Of a stretch of DNA of 5,608 nt, positions 5,504 through 5,608 are shown one piece after another. The notes under the pieces were generated by a model, which did no database searches, was not told the DNA's origin, and worked only from the letters and a program-made list of their open reading frames with translations. The DNA lies in the NCBI GenBank assembly GCA_003556865.1, contig PWQF01000292.1, positions 1 to 5,608 on the forward strand, written 5' to 3'. Both the position numbers and the translations under genes were made by a program. This stretch comes from Elusimicrobiota bacterium (lineage in GTDB: Bacteria; CG03; SLGR01; PWQF01). Each line of letters opens with the position of its first letter. Positions within the stretch are counted from its first letter, which is position 1.

Positions 5504-5598
5504 GATAGATTGACGGATTATTGACTTCTGCACTTGCCTTCGCATATGAAACTGAAAAAGATAGCGGGTCGGTCTCTCCTTTTTATACCAGCCAGATG

Positions 5599-5607
5599 GG
5601 AGGAGGT
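5599..5607 (+). promoter_or_regulatory. Strong Shine-Dalgarno-like site at window edge
   Basis: GGAGGAGGT ends 1 nt before the window does. If used, a start codon would follow within about 10 nt outside. CTCCT at 5576-5580 could pair with AGGAG at 5601-5605 and mask it. Confidence 0.4.
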
Positions 5608-5608
5608 C

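Larger units (their letters stand above)
5447..5608. other. Unassigned right-edge region, possibly the leader of a gene beyond the window
   Basis: These 162 nt hold no gene I can assign. A reading frame is open on the plus strand from 5509 to the edge and contains a signal-like LTSALAFA, but has no good start. Another frame is open on the minus strand from the edge to a stop at 5455-5453, 51 residues beginning DLLPSGWYKKERPTRY and ending SGSPTGG, unlike any family I know. A weak promoter TTGACT (5521-5526), 18 nt, TATGAA (5545-5550) is possible. AGGAGGT at 5601-5607 would be an excellent SD for a start just past the edge. Confidence 0.4.

Overview
The window comes from a diderm (Gram-negative-type) bacterium, because one gene encodes a small exported beta-barrel protein with a signal peptide and a C-terminal aromatic beta-signal. 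Genes are tightly packed, use ATG/GTG starts and mostly strong Shine-Dalgarno (SD) sites, and show standard-code stops. The catabolic carbamoyltransferase pair suggests an anaerobic or fermentative lifestyle. The species or phylum cannot be fixed from the sequence; an uncultured anaerobic lineage is a guess.

Layout. (1) Positions 1-1979, plus strand: the 3' part of a ygeY-like M20 peptidase gene, then 1 nt later a complete ygeW-like knotted carbamoyltransferase gene. These two are hallmark members of the purine/urate (ureido-compound) catabolic cluster; the rest of that cluster would lie left of the window. (2) Positions 2018-3683, plus strand: a clean sigma-70-type promoter drives a DksA/TraR-type C4 zinc-finger protein gene that looks leaderless, followed 6 nt later by a YihY/BrkB-family membrane protein with an added cytosolic winged-helix-like domain. 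A perfect 16-bp bidirectional terminator closes this unit and also serves the convergent gene. (3) Positions 3760-4383, minus strand: an outer-membrane beta-barrel protein with its own promoter. (4) Positions 4384-4600: a divergent control region with two outward promoters and two candidate operators. (5) Positions 4549-5446, plus strand: an HspR-like MerR regulator and an Hsp20 small heat-shock protein, ended by a UUCG-tetraloop terminator. (6) Positions 5447-5608: no assigned gene; it has a 9-bp inverted repeat that could pair in two ways and a strong SD at the very edge, so a further gene may start just outside.

How the genes work together: units 1 to 5 are mostly separate transcription units. 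Unit 1 is nitrogen/carbon catabolism; units 2 and 5 are regulatory or stress functions (a secondary-channel RNA polymerase regulator with a membrane protein; a repressor with its chaperone target). I see no mobile element, CRISPR array, tRNA or rRNA. Nothing here is convincingly a new defence or mobile system; the most unusual points are the leaderless dksA-like gene lying in the same frame as the membrane gene behind it, the winged-helix tail on the YihY protein, and the unexplained right edge.
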